Assembly: GCF_026262505.1 (NCBI RefSeq) | Contig: NC_067208.1 | Location: forward strand, 16,935,962 to 16,999,961 | Direction: 5' to 3' | DNA length: 64,000 nt | Origin: Trichomonas vaginalis G3 | Lineage: Eukaryota > Parabasalia > Trichomonadida > Trichomonadidae | In this document: positions 38,412 to 50,680 of the stretch, in pieces | Position numbering within the stretch: position 1 is the stretch's first letter | How the letters are laid out: each line of letters starts with the position of its first letter | Notes under the pieces: model-generated | Databases searched by the model: none | What the model was told of the DNA's origin: nothing | What the model saw: only the letters and a program-made list of their open reading frames with translations | Program-made: the position numbers and the translations under genes

Positions 38412-38893
38412 TCTTAACAGATAGCCTTACAAGTACTTCCAGTGTCCCTAGCTGTCCCTCCTTTTTATATAACTCCATGACATTTATAATCTCGCGAAAC
38501 TTAACAGGTAGCATAACAGATTAAAATCAGATGAGGTTTTGAACCAAAATTTCTAAGCAACGTTGTCAAGGATTTTGAGGAACTAGGGACAGAGTGTGGC
38601 AAAGTCCAAGATTTAATTTATCTTCATCTGTTTCATCAGCTATCTCATCTAATATGCCAATATTTTATTCATAACTCGTGGCAAACTCACTAACTTTCAT
38701 TATGTTCATCTGCATGCTTCATCTGATAGAAAGTATGACTTTCATTAACTCTGTGAGATAATGAAAACTACTAGGACAGAGACCATGGCAAAGTTCATGA
38801 CTTTCATTATTTCCAGAACTTAATGAAAACTACTAGGGACAGAGACCATGGCAAAGTTCATGATTTAATTTATTCTCTCACTAACAACAAACA
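38412..38893. other. Spacer with a duplicated 60-base phrase
   Basis: No gene is present. A block containing ACAGAGACCATGGCAAAGTT occurs twice (about 38778 and 38842), each preceded by AATGAAAACTACTAGG. It connects the rearranged end copy to the 63-bp repeats. Confidence 0.45.
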
Positions 38894-39240
38894 CAAACTC
38901 CAACACTAACATCAAGTACTAACTTCAGCACAAATGACAAACACTAACAACAAGTACAAACTCCAACACTAACATCAAGTACTAACTTCAGCACAAATGA
39001 CAAACACTAACAACAAGTACAAACTCCAACACTAACATCAAGTACTAACTTCAGCACAAATGACAAACACTAACAACAAACACAAACTCCAACACTAACA
39101 TCAAGTACTAACTTCAGCACAAATGACAAACACTAACAACAAACACAAACTCCAACACTAACATCAAGTACTAACTTCAGCACAAATGACAAACACTAAC
39201 AACAAACACAAACTCCAACACTAACGCCAACACGTAGGAC
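38894..39240. repeat. 63-bp tandem repeat, about five copies
   Basis: Units start at 38894, 38957, 39020, 39083 and 39146 with CAAACTCCAACACTAACATC; a sixth partial unit starts at 39209. The last units belong to the left arm of the palindrome, and about two mirrored units occur at 49160-49284. The difference in number places the palindrome edge inside this array. Confidence 0.8.
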
Positions 39241-39341
39241 AAACATTCATGACTAACATTACTGTATAACATAAATGTTTTGTCATGACTTCTTCGTAAA
39301 TGTTTTGTCATGACTTCATCGTACATGTTTTGTCATGACTT

Positions 39342-39400
39342 CTTCCCTCGGTTTTCAGAGGGAAGCAATCATATGAGGAAATTCTTCTAAAAGTTCTTTT
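39342..39400. repeat. Captured fragment of the KilA-N/DUF3627 gene
   Basis: CTTCCCTCGGTTTTCAGAGG through AAAAGTTCTTTT matches 59571-59629 inside cassette gene 4 of element B with about two changes. The mirror copy is at 48989-49047. A 59-base coding piece has been inserted between short repeats and then duplicated with the arm. Confidence 0.75.
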
Positions 39401-40665
39401 GAACGTAAATGTTTTGTCATGACTTCCTCATCGTAAATGAATTGTCAAGACTTCTTCGTAAATGTTTTGTCATGATTTCATCGTATATGCTTTGTCAAAA
39501 CTTCTTCGTATATGTTTTGTCATGACTTCTTCGTAAATGTTTTGTCATGACTTCATCGTAATGAACGTATATGTTTTGTCATGATTTCATCGTAATGAAC
39601 GTAAATGTTTTGTCATGACTTCATCGTAAATGTTTTGTCATAACTTCCTCATCGTAAATGAATGTGTCATAACTTCCTCATCGTAAATGAACGTAAATGC
39701 TTTGTCAAACATGAGCGTAAATGAATTGTCATAACTTCCTCATCGTAAATGAATGTGTCATAACTTCCTCATCGTAAATGAACGTAAATGCTTTGTCAAA
39801 CATGAGCGTAAATGAATTGTCATAACTTCCTCATCGTAAATGAATGTGTCATAACTTCCTCATCGTAAATGAACGTAAATGCTTTGTCAAACATGAGCGT
39901 AAATGAATTGTCATAACTTCCTCATCGTAAATGAATGTGTCATAACTTCCTCATCGTAAATGAACGTAAATGCTTTGTCAAACATGAGCGTAAATGAATT
40001 GTCATAACTTCCTCATCGTAATGAACGTAAATGATTTGTCAAACATGAACGTAAATGAATTTTCATGACTTCCTCATCGTAATGAGTGTAAATGAATGTG
40101 TCAAAACTTCCTCATCGTAATGAACGTAAATGAATGTGTCAAACATGAACGTAAATGAATGTGTCAAACATGAACGTAAATGAATGTGTCAAACATGAAC
40201 GTAAATGTTTTGTCATAACTTCCTCATCGTAATGAACGTAAATGAATGTGTCAAAACTTCCTCATCGTAATGAACGTAAATGTTTTGTCATAACTTCCTC
40301 ATCGTAATGAGTGTAAATGAATGTGTCAAACATGAACGTAAATGAATGTGTCAAAACTTCCTCATCGTAATGAGTGTAAATGAATGTGTCAAAACTTCCT
40401 CATCGTAATGAACGTAAATGAATGTGTCAAAACTTCCTCATCGTAAATGAATGTGTCAAACATGAACGTAAATGAATGTGTCAAAACTTCCTCATCGTAA
40501 ATGAATGTGTCAAACATGAACGTAAATGAATGTGTCATAACTTCCTCATCGTAAATGAACGTAAATGAATGTGTCAAAACTTCCTCATCGTAATGAACGT
40601 AAATGAATGTGTCAAAACTTCCTCATCGTAAATGAGCGTAAATGATCCAAAAATAATGTTTAGGG

Positions 40666-40740
40666 TAGATGGTTAGATCTCACCTCTTTTCTCACATGTT
40701 TTCTCACCTCAGCTGCTAAGCGGCGAGACCCAAAGGGTCT
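40666..40740 (+). promoter_or_regulatory. Hybrid operator-like module followed by a rRNA-free GC-rich tag
   Basis: Half-sites here mix types: GGTTAGATCTCACC at the centre, then CTCAC and CTCACC. Directly after comes GCTGCTAAGCGGCGAGACCC AAAGGGTCTTGAA, which itself holds GACCCAAAGGGTC, a perfect short inverted repeat. Similar copies are at 40829 and near 41375, and mirrors lie at 46960, 47500 and 47660. Confidence 0.6.
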
Positions 40741-41785
40741 TGAATTTTCATGACTTCCTCATCGTAATGAGTGTAAATGATTTGTCAAACATGAACGTAA
40801 ATGATCCAAAATAATGTTTATGTTAGAATGTTAGATCTCACCTCTTTTCTCACATGTTTTCTCACCTCAGCTGCTAAGCGGCGAGACCCAAAGGGTCTTG
40901 AATTTTCATGACTTCCTCATCGTAATGAGTGTAAATGATTTGTCAAACATGAACGTAAATGATCCAAAATAATGTTTATGTTAGAATGTTAGATCTAACA
41001 CCTTTTCTAACATGTTTTCTACCCTCTTGAATTGTCATGACTTCCTCATCGTAATGAGTGTAAATGATTTGTCAAACATGAACGTAAATGAATTGTCAAA
41101 CATGAACGTAAATGTTTTGTCGAAACTTCTTCATCGTATATGCTTTGTCAAACATGAACGTAAATGAATTGTCAAACATGAACGTATATGTTTTGTCGAA
41201 ACTTCTTCATCGTATATGCTTTGTCAAACATGAACGTAAATGTTTTGTCATAACTTCTTCATCGTAATGAGTGTAAATGTTTTGTCGAAACTTCATCGTA
41301 AATGACTTTGTCATAACTTCCTCATCGTAAATGAACGTAAATGATCCAAAATAATGTTTATGTTAGAATGTTAGATCTAACACATTTTCTAACATGTTTT
41401 CTCACCTCAGCTGCTAAGCGGCGAGACCCAAAGGGTCTTGAATTTTCATGACTTCTTCATCGTAATGAGCGTATATGTTTTGTTGAAACTTCATCGTAAT
41501 GAGCGTAAATGTTTTGTCATGATTTCTTCATCGTTAATGCTTTGTCAAACATGAACATAAATGAATTTTCATGATTTCTTCATCGTTAATGCTTTGTCAA
41601 ACATGAACATAAATGAATTTTCATGACTTCTTCATCGTTAATGCTATGTCAAACATGAACGTAAATGAATTTTCATGACTTCTTCATCGTTAATGCTTTG
41701 TCAAACATGAACATAAATGAATTTTCATGACTTCTTCATCGTAATGAGCGTAAATGAATGTGTCGAACATAAACGTTAATGGTTT

Positions 41786-41915
41786 CGGGTTATTCAATAA
41801 TTAATTATTTTTTGAATAACCGAAGGTGCTACCATGTTACCATGTGCTACCAGGTCATTTAACTTCTATGAAAAAATGAGACAACATGACATTTAGACAA
41901 CAACATAGGAAATAA
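41786..41915. other. Unique island inside the left arm
   Basis: GGGTTATTCAATAATTAATT with ATTATTTTTTGAATAACC forms a hairpin-capable block, followed by CTACCATGTTACCATGTGCT and non-repeat sequence to about 41915. The mirror lies at about 46478-46606. It is the only stretch in the arm not made from the short repeats. Confidence 0.6.
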
Positions 41916-43989
41916 ATGTTTACGTTAATGATTTGTCAAACATGAACGTAAATGACTTTGTCAAGACTTCTTCATCGTAATGAGTGTAAATGATTTGTCA
42001 AACATGAACGTAAATGACTTTGTCAAACATGAGTGTAAATGACTTTGTCGAACATGAGTGTAAATGATTTGTCGAACATGAGTGTAAATGACTTTGTCAT
42101 GATTTCATCGTATATGCTTTGTCAAACATGAACGTAAATGACTTTGTCAAGACTTCTTCATCATAATGAGTGTAAATGATTTGTCATGACTTCTTCATCG
42201 TATATGTTTACGTTAATGGTTTCATCGTAAATGATTTGTCGAAACTTCTTCATCGTAATGAGCGTAAATGATCCAAAAATAATGTTTATGTTAGAATGTT
42301 AGATCTAACACCTTTTCTAACATGTTTTCTACCCTCTTGAATTTTCATGATTTCTTCATCGTATATGCTTTGTCAAACATGAGTGTAAATGACTTTGTCA
42401 TTACTTCTTCATCGTAATGAGTGTAAATGACTTTGTCATGATTTCATCGTATATGCTTTGTCAAACATGAGTGTAAATGACTTTGTCGAACATGAGTGTA
42501 AATGATTTGTCGAACATGAGTGTAAATGACTTTGTCATGGTTTCATCGTTAATGATTTGTCAAACATGAGTGTAAATGTTTTGTCATGACTTCCTCATCG
42601 TATATGTTTACGTTAATGGTTTCATCGTAAATGACTTTGTCATAACTTCTTCATCGTATATGTTTACGTTAATGGTTTCATCGTAAATGAATGTGTCGAA
42701 ACTTCTTCATCATAATGAGCGTAAATGATCCAAAAATAATGTTTATGTTAGAATGTTAGATCTAACACCTTTTCTAACATGTTTTCTACCCTCTTGAATT
42801 TTCATGATTTCTTCATCGTATATGCTTTGTCAAACATGAGTGTAAATGATTTGTCATGATTTCATCGTTAATGTTTTGTCATGACTTCTTCATCATAATG
42901 AGCGTAAATGAATGTGTCGAACATGAGTGTAAATGACTTTGTCATGATTTCATCGTTAATGATTTGTCAAACATGAGTGTAAATGAATGTGTCGAAACTT
43001 CTTCATCATAATGAGCGTAAATGATCCAAAAATAATGTTTATGTTAGAATGTTAGATCTAACACCTTTTCTCACCTCTTTTCTACCCTCTTGAATTTTCA
43101 TGACTTCTTCATCGTAAATGACTTTGTCAAACATGAGTGTAAATGTTTTGTCATGACTTCTTCATCGTAATGAGTGTAAATGACTTTGTCATGATTTCAT
43201 CGTATATGCTTTGTCAAACATGAGTGTAAATGATCCAAAAATAATGTTTACGTTAATGGTTTCATCGTTAATGATTTGTCAAACATGAGTGTAAATGTTT
43301 TGTCATGACTTCCTCATCGTAATGAACGTAAATGAATGTGTCGAAACTTCTTCATCGTATATGTTTACGTTAATGGTTTCATCGTAAATGACTTTGTCAT
43401 AACTTCTTCATCGTATATGTTTACGTTAATGGTTTCATCGTTAATGATTTGTCAAACATGAGTGTAAATGTTTGTCAAGACTTCTTCATCATAATGAGCG
43501 TAAATGAATGTGTCGAAACTTCTTCATCGTATATGTTTACGTTAATGGTTTCATCGTAAATGTTTTGTCATGACTTCTTCATCGTATATGTTTACGTTAA
43601 TGGTTTCATCGTAAATGATTTGTCGAAACTTCTTCATCATAATGAGCGTAAATGATCCAAAATAATGTTTACGTTAATGGTTTCATCGTTAATGATTTGT
43701 CAAACATGAGCGTAAATGACTTTGTCAAGACTTCTTCATCATAATGAGCGTAAATGAATGTGTCGAAACTTCTTCATCGTATATGTTTACGTTAATGGTT
43801 TCATCGTAAATGTTTTTGTCATGACTTCTTCATCGTATATGTTTACGTTAATGGTTTCATCGTAAATGAATGTGTCGAAACTTCTTCATCATAATGAGCG
43901 TAAATGATCCAAAATAATGTTTATGTTAGAATGTTAGATCTAACACCTTTTCTAACATGTTTCTAACATGGAGGATTTCATCTGATATA

Positions 43990-44224
43990 AATATTATTCC
44001 TTCATTTCATTCTATACACAATTTACATCATATACGATTTAATAGATATAATACTTTACTGTTTCATTAGATATACACATTCTTCCCTAAACATTATATT
44101 TTAATTAAAGTCCATCAAATATTTTTAGGATACTTTACTGTTTCATTAGATATACACATTCTTCCCTAAACATTATATTTTAATTAAAGTCCATCAAATA
44201 TTTTTAGGATACTTTCACCAAATA
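43990..44224. other. Central spacer of the palindrome with a 79-bp direct duplication
   Basis: The spacer is AT-rich and unlike the arms. A unit beginning GATACTTTACTGTTTCATTA and ending near CATCAAATATTTTTAG is present twice in direct orientation (about 44050 and 44129). Operator-like modules flank it on both sides, pointing inward. No ORF is present. A non-palindromic centre of about 235 bases would help such a long inverted repeat persist. Confidence 0.7.
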
Positions 44225-47200
44225 ATATTTATATCAGATGAAATCCTCCATGTTAGAAAACATGTTAGAAAAGGTGTTAGATCTAACATTCTAACATAAA
44301 CATTATTTTGGATCATTTACGCTCATTATGATGAAGAAGTTTCGACACATTCATTTACGATGAAACCATTAACGTAAACATATACGATGAAGAAGTCATG
44401 ACAAAACATTTACGATGAAACCATTAACGTAAACATATACGATGAAGAAGTTTCGACACATTCATTTACGCTCATTATGATGAAGAAGTCTTGACAAAGT
44501 CATTTACGCTCATGTTTGACAAATCATTAACGATGAAACCATTAACGTAAACATTATTTTGGATCATTTACGCTCATTATGATGAAGAAGTTTCGACAAA
44601 TCATTTACGATGAAACCATTAACGTAAACATATACGATGAAGAAGTCATGACAAAACATTTACGATGAAACCATTAACGTAAACATATACGATGAAGAAG
44701 TTTCGACACATTCATTTACGCTCATTATGATGAAGAAGTCTTGACAAAACATTTACACTCATGTTTGACAAATCATTAACGATGAAACCATTAACGTAAA
44801 CATATACGATGAAGAAGTTATGACAAAGTCATTTACGATGAAACCATTAACGTAAACATATACGATGAAGAAGTTTCGACACATTCATTTACGCTCATTA
44901 TGATGAAGAAGTCTTGACAAAGTCATTTACGTTCATGTTTGACAAATCATTAACGATGAAACCATTAACGTAAACATATACGATGAAGAAGTCATGACAA
45001 AACATTTACGATGAAACCATTAACGTAAACATATACGATGAAGAAGTTTCGACACATTCATTTACGTTCATTACGATGAGGAAGTCATGACAAAACATTT
45101 ACACTCATGTTTGACAAATCATTAACGATGAAACCATTAACGTAAACATTATTTTTGGATCATTTACACTCATGTTTGACAAAGCATATACGATGAAATC
45201 ATGACAAAGTCATTTACACTCATTACGATGAAGAAGTCATGACAAAACATTTACACTCATGTTTGACAAAGTCATTTACGATGAAGAAGTCATGAAAATT
45301 CAAGAGGGTAGAAAACATGTTAGAAAAGGTGTTAGATCTAACATTCTAACATAAACATTATTTTTGGATCATTTACGCTCATTATGATGAAGAAGTTTCG
45401 ACACATTCATTTACACTCATGTTTGACAAATCATTAACGATGAAATCATGACAAAGTCATTTACACTCATGTTCGACACATTCATTTACGCTCATTATGA
45501 TGAAGAAGTCATGACAAAACATTAACGATGAAATCATGACAAATCATTTACACTCATGTTTGACAAAGCATATACGATGAAGAAATCATGAAAATTCAAG
45601 AGGGTAGAAAACATGTTAGAAAAGGTGTTAGATCTAACATTCTAACATAAACATTATTTTTGGATCATTTACGCTCATTACGATGAAGAAGTTTCGACAC
45701 ATTCATTTACGATGAAACCATTAACGTAAACATATACGATGAAGAAGTTATGACAAAGTCATTTACGATGAAACCATTAACGTAAACATATACGATGAAG
45801 GGTCATGACAAAACATTTACACTCATGTTTGACAAATCATTAACGATGAAACCATGACAAAGTCATTTACACTCATGTTCGACAAATCATTTACACTCAT
45901 GTTCGACAAAGTCATTTACACTCATGTTTGACAAAGCATATACGATGAAATCATGACAAAGTCATTTACACTCATTACGATGAAGAAGTAATGACAAAGT
46001 CATTTACACTCATGTTTGACAAAGCATATACGATGAAGAAATCATGAAAATTCAAGAGGGTAGAAAACATGTTAGAAAAGGTGTTAGATCTAACATTCTA
46101 ACATAAACATTATTTTTGGATCATTTACGCTCATTACGATGAAGAAGTTTCGACAAATCATTTACGATGAAACCATTAACGTAAACATATACGATGAAGA
46201 AGTCATGACAAATCATTTACACTCATTATGATGAAGAAGTCTTGACAAAGTCATTTACGTTCATGTTTGACAAAGCATATACGATGAAATCATGACAAAG
46301 TCATTTACACTCATGTTCGACAAATCATTTACACTCATGTTCGACAAAGTCATTTACACTCATGTTTGACAAAGTCATTTACGTTCATGTTTGACAAATC
46401 ATTTACACTCATTACGATGAAGAAGTCTTGACAAAGTCATTTACGTTCATGTTTGACAAATCATTAACGTAAACATTTATTTCCTATGTTGTTGTCTAAA
46501 TGTCATGTTGTCTCATTTTTTCATAGAAGTTAAATGACCTGGTAGCACATGGTAACATGGTAGCACCTTCGGTTATTCAAAAATAATTAATTATTGAATA
46601 ACCCGAAACCATTAACGTTTATGTTCGACACATTCATTTACGCTCATTACGATGAAGAAGTCATGAAAATTCATTTATGTTCATGTTTGACAAAGCATTA
46701 ACGATGAAGAAGTCATGAAAATTCATTTACGTTCATGTTTGACATAGCATTAACGATGAAGAAGTCATGAAAATTCATTTATGTTCATGTTTGACAAAGC
46801 ATTAACGATGAAGAAATCATGAAAATTCATTTATGTTCATGTTTGACAAAGCATTAACGATGAAGAAATCATGACAAAACATTTACGCTCATTACGATGA
46901 AGTTTCAACAAAACATATACGCTCATTACGATGAAGAAGTCATGAAAATTCAAGACCCTTTGGGTCTCGCCGCTTAGCAGCTGAGGTGAGAAAACATGTT
47001 AGAAAATGTGTTAGATCTAACATTCTAACATAAACATTATTTTGGATCATTTACGTTCATTTACGATGAGGAAGTTATGACAAAGTCATTTACGATGAAG
47101 TTTCGACAAAACATTTACACTCATTACGATGAAGAAGTTATGACAAAACATTTACGTTCATGTTTGACAAAGCATATACGATGAAGAAGTTTCGACAAAA

Positions 47201-49284
47201 CATATACGTTCATGTTTGACAATTCATTTACGTTCATGTTTGACAAAGCATATACGATGAAGAAGTTTCGACAAAACATTTACGTTCATGTTTGACAATT
47301 CATTTACGTTCATGTTTGACAAATCATTTACACTCATTACGATGAGGAAGTCATGACAATTCAAGAGGGTAGAAAACATGTTAGAAAAGGTGTTAGATCT
47401 AACATTCTAACATAAACATTATTTTGGATCATTTACGTTCATGTTTGACAAATCATTTACACTCATTACGATGAGGAAGTCATGAAAATTCAAGACCCTT
47501 TGGGTCTCGCCGCTTAGCAGCTGAGGTGAGAAAACATGTGAGAAAAGAGGTGAGATCTAACATTCTAACATAAACATTATTTTGGATCATTTACGTTCAT
47601 GTTTGACAAATCATTTACACTCATTACGATGAGGAAGTCATGAAAATTCAAGACCCTTTGGGTCTCGCCGCTTAGCAGCTGAGGTGAGAAAACATGTGAG
47701 AAAAGAGGTGAGATCTAACCATCTACCCTAAACATTATTTTTGGATCATTTACGTTCATTTACGATGAGGAAGTTTTGACACATTCATTTACACTCATTA
47801 CGATGAGGAAGTCATGACAAAACATTTACGTTCATTTACGATGAGGAAGTTATGACACATTCATTTACGTTCATGTTTGACACATTCATTTACGATGAGG
47901 AAGTTTTGACACATTCATTTACGTTCATGTTTGACACATTCATTTACGATGAGGAAGTTTTGACACATTCATTTACGTTCATTACGATGAGGAAGTTTTG
48001 ACACATTCATTTACACTCATTACGATGAGGAAGTTTTGACACATTCATTTACGTTCATGTTTGACACATTCATTTACACTCATTACGATGAGGAAGTTAT
48101 GACAAAAATTTACGTTCATTACGATGAGGAAGTTTTGACACATTCATTTACGTTCATTACGATGAGGAAGTTATGACAAAACATTTACGTTCATGTTTGA
48201 CACATTCATTTACGTTCATGTTTGACACATTCATTTACGTTCATGTTTGACACATTCATTTACGTTCATTACGATGAGGAAGTTTTGACACATTCATTTA
48301 CACTCATTACGATGAGGAAGTCATGAAAATTCATTTACGTTCATGTTTGACAAATCATTTACGTTCATTACGATGAGGAAGTTATGACAATTCATTTACG
48401 CTCATGTTTGACAAAGCATTTACGTTCATTTACGATGAGGAAGTTATGACACATTCATTTACGATGAGGAAGTTATGACAATTCATTTACGCTCATGTTT
48501 GACAAAGCATTTACGTTCATTTACGATGAGGAAGTTATGACACATTCATTTACGATGAGGAAGTTATGACAATTCATTTACGCTCATGTTTGACAAAGCA
48601 TTTACGTTCATTTACGATGAGGAAGTTATGACACATTCATTTACGATGAGGAAGTTATGACAATTCATTTACGCTCATGTTTGACAAAGCATTTACGTTC
48701 ATTTACGATGAGGAAGTTATGACACATTCATTTACGATGAGGAAGTTATGACAAAACATTTACGATGAAGTCATGACAAAACATTTACGTTCATTACGAT
48801 GAAATCATGACAAAACATATACGTTCATTACGATGAAGTCATGACAAAACATTTACGAAGAAGTCATGACAAAACATATACGAAGAAGTTTTGACAAAGC
48901 ATATACGATGAAATCATGACAAAACATTTACGAAGAAGTCTTGACAATTCATTTACGATGAGGAAGTCATGACAAAACATTTACGTTCAAAAGAACTTTT
49001 AGAAGAATTTCCTCATATGATTGCTTCCCTCTGAAAACCGAGGGAAGAAGTCATGACAAAACATGTACGATGAAGTCATGACAAAACATTTACGAAGAAG
49101 TCATGACAAAACATTTATGTTATACAGTAATGTTAGTCATGAATGTTTGTCCTACGTGTTGGCGTTAGTGTTGGAGTTTGTGTTTGTTGTTAGTGTTTGT
49201 CATTTGTGCTGAAGTTAGTACTTGATGTTAGTGTTGGAGTTTGTGTTTGTTGTTAGTGTTTGTCATTTGTGCTGAAGTTAGTAC

Positions 49285-49354
49285 AGTTAGTACACCAGTC
49301 TTGGGTATGGTGGCACTGCGTTCCACCTTACCCAATACTTGTGAATTTGACACT
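49285..49354 (+). mobile_element. Probable left terminus of Maverick element B
   Basis: The sequence starts AGTTAGTACACCAGTCTTGG and continues GTATGGTGGCACTGCGTTCC. Mavericks start with 5'-AG. The palindrome ends at the base before. From here to the integrase near 63.9 kb is about 14.7 kb, a normal Maverick size. The right terminus is beyond the window. Confidence 0.55.
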
Positions 49355-49477
49355 TTACAAAACCGTTAACGTACATTTTACAACACAAACGACAACACTA
49401 ACTTAACCTTAAATATTTACAAAGCCGCCAACCATTTCACCTCACTAACGAACTCACTAATGAAAAAATAAACGTTC

Positions 49478-49762
49478 TCATAAATTTTCTTCTATATCTT
49501 CATCGTCAATGTTAACTCTATTGTAGTCATACTTGAAGTCATAAAGTTTCTCAAGTTTTGAAATGCATAGTCTTGTTAACTTACCTTCATCATCATAAGT
49601 TTTTATAAAACTACCATGACAATCTTTATAAACAGTCAGTGTATAGTCAACTGGTCTAGGATGAAGTGTAAAGAACATGTTATACTCAGGAAGGAAGAAT
49701 AAATGTTTAAATGTATGTTTGTTATATGTTTTGATTTGTATGAGTTGCTTTTGTTCTGTCAT
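49478..49762 (-). CDS. Stand-alone HNH-associated C-terminal domain protein (right copy)
   Basis: The product is 94 residues, starting MTEQKQLIQIKTYNKHTFKH after TATTTTTATTTTATTTGGATGTAA-like sequence. It differs from the left copy at scattered positions, mainly in the second half (DCHGSFIKTYDDEGKLTRLC). The reading frame is preserved in both copies, suggesting selection or recent duplication. The domain is that found at the end of the HNH protein at 5759-6343. It may bind DNA; no catalytic residues are seen. Confidence 0.65.
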   Translation of the reverse strand: MTEQKQLIQIKTYNKHTFKHLFFLPEYNMFFTLHPRPVDYTLTVYKDCHGSFIKTYDDEGKLTRLCISKLEKLYDFKYDYNRVNIDDEDIEENL

Positions 49763-49861
49763 TTACATCCAAATAAAATAAAAATATAATAAAAAATAAA
49801 CTTAAAAATAATGATATCACCACCATCACACGTATGAAAACATAGCACAAAAATAAATTTA

Positions 49862-49907
49862 GGTGAAGTGGTGAGATCTCACCTCTTTTTTCACCTCTTT
49901 TTTCACC
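49862..49907 (+). promoter_or_regulatory. Type II (GGTGA) operator-like module in the right end copy
   Basis: GGTGAAGTGGTGAGATCTCA begins the module: two GGTGA half-sites 8 bases apart, centre GGTGAGATCTCACC, then two TCACC at 12-base spacing. Flanks (AAAAATAA before, TTGAATTCATTGCTTTAT after) match the type I module at 38037. Confidence 0.75.
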
Positions 49908-49924
49908 CACTTGAATTCATTGCT

Positions 49925-50161
49925 TTATAACTCTCTTCCTTTCTCCAACTCTTCTAACTTCTTCTTAAGTTCAGCAATGTTGTCCTCATGAAGTTTAATC
50001 TTCCTTAATATACCTTCTCTATCTAATGGTTGCTTTATCTTTCTAAACTGAACTCTACCATCCTTCATAGTATGAATGTAAAAACCTTCTGGAATAGTTC
50101 CTGATTTAATGTATTCTACCAAAAACTTTTGTTTCATTGCTTCAGTGACTTTATTTGTCAT
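49925..50161 (-). CDS. Small helix, hairpin and coiled-coil protein (intact)
   Basis: The start at 50161 (MTNKVTEAMKQKF) follows TTTTTATTTGATTGAA. There are about 78 residues: a helix ending EYIKSG, a hairpin GFYIHTMKDGRVQFRKIKQP, and a coiled coil (RKIKLHEDNIAELKKKLEEL). This is the best-preserved member of a small family also seen at 5018, 38106 and 52283. Function is unknown; the basic strand suggests nucleic-acid or capsid contact. Confidence 0.7.
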   Translation of the reverse strand: MTNKVTEAMKQKFLVEYIKSGTIPEGFYIHTMKDGRVQFRKIKQPLDREGILRKIKLHEDNIAELKKKLEELEKGREL

Positions 50162-50209
50162 TTCAATCAAATAAAAATTTTAATATTAAATAAAAATAAC
50201 GTTATTTTT

Positions 50210-50650
50210 TCAGTAAGGAAACGCAGGAGTTTTACGATTTATTTGAGGAGTAGGTTCTGGTTTAAATGTTGGAGTCGGTTTAGGAGTTGACTTTTGAACA
50301 GGAGTTTGTACTTTCATAGGTTCAGGAGTCATTGAAGGTGTTGTTTGTGATGGTGTCGGAGTTTGTTTAACTTCAGCTACTTCAGTATTATTTACAACAT
50401 TTGCTTTATTTCTTTTCAACATCATAACTGCTCCTGCTGTAGCTAGCAAACCTAGTGGGAGACCATATCTTATATAAGGACTTGACCAAATGCTATTTTT
50501 GACAGGAGCTGGTGGAACACCTAACCTTGGTGAGACTGCTCTTTGCCATTGTGCAGCTCGTAAGAAATATTCAATAGGTGCTCCATAATCGTTTGGTAAA
50601 GTTTGTTTCATAGATGGTGAAGGTTCACGAGAGCTTGATGAAGAACTCAT
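50210..50650 (-). CDS. Single-pass membrane protein with Pro/Thr-rich tail
   Basis: The product is 146 residues. A Ser-rich start (MSSSSSSREPSPSMKQTLPN) precedes a globular stretch, one membrane segment at about residues 62-80 (GLPLGLLATAGAVMML) followed by basic KRNK, then a Thr/Pro tail (TPTPSQTTPSMTPEP) ending in TPAFPY. It lies immediately downstream of the major capsid gene on the same strand, 30 bases away. A virion membrane or envelope-anchoring role is possible; no family is recognised. Confidence 0.65.
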   Translation of the reverse strand: MSSSSSSREPSPSMKQTLPNDYGAPIEYFLRAAQWQRAVSPRLGVPPAPVKNSIWSSPYIRYGLPLGLLATAGAVMMLKRNKANVVNNTEVAEVKQTPTPSQTTPSMTPEPMKVQTPVQKSTPKPTPTFKPEPTPQINRKTPAFPY

Positions 50651-50680
50651 TTATAAGCTTTAAAAATAAACGTTCATCCT

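Larger units (their letters stand above)
39105..49284. repeat. 10.2-kb inverted repeat (giant palindrome) of short degenerate repeats
   Basis: Left arm about 39105-43989, right arm about 44225-49284. Mirror pairs checked by eye: 39241 with 49148, 40661 with 47730, 41821 with 46571 and 43971 with 44248. The pair sum falls from about 88390 to 88219, so the inner right arm has about 170 extra bases. The arms consist of units such as CGTAAATGAATGTGTC, AAACTTCCTCATCGTAATGA and TTTTGTCATGACTTCTTC plus at least eight type I or hybrid operator-like modules per arm, all pointing toward the centre. There is no credible gene; the ORF at 40389-40577 is repeat. The right edge abuts the terminal AG of element B at 49285. 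Confidence 0.85.

Noticed and set aside
40389-40577. 62-codon ORF with THSFTF repeats
   Set aside because: It is a read-through of the short palindrome repeats; no promoter box, and the mirror arm has no matching intact frame.
39240-49100. CRISPR-like array
   Set aside because: The units are degenerate, unequal in length and without unique spacers of constant size, and the organism is eukaryotic.
39105-49284. Palindrome as a pure fold-back assembly artefact
   Set aside because: The arms differ by about 170 bases and many substitutions and the outer flanks differ, though read support is still needed.
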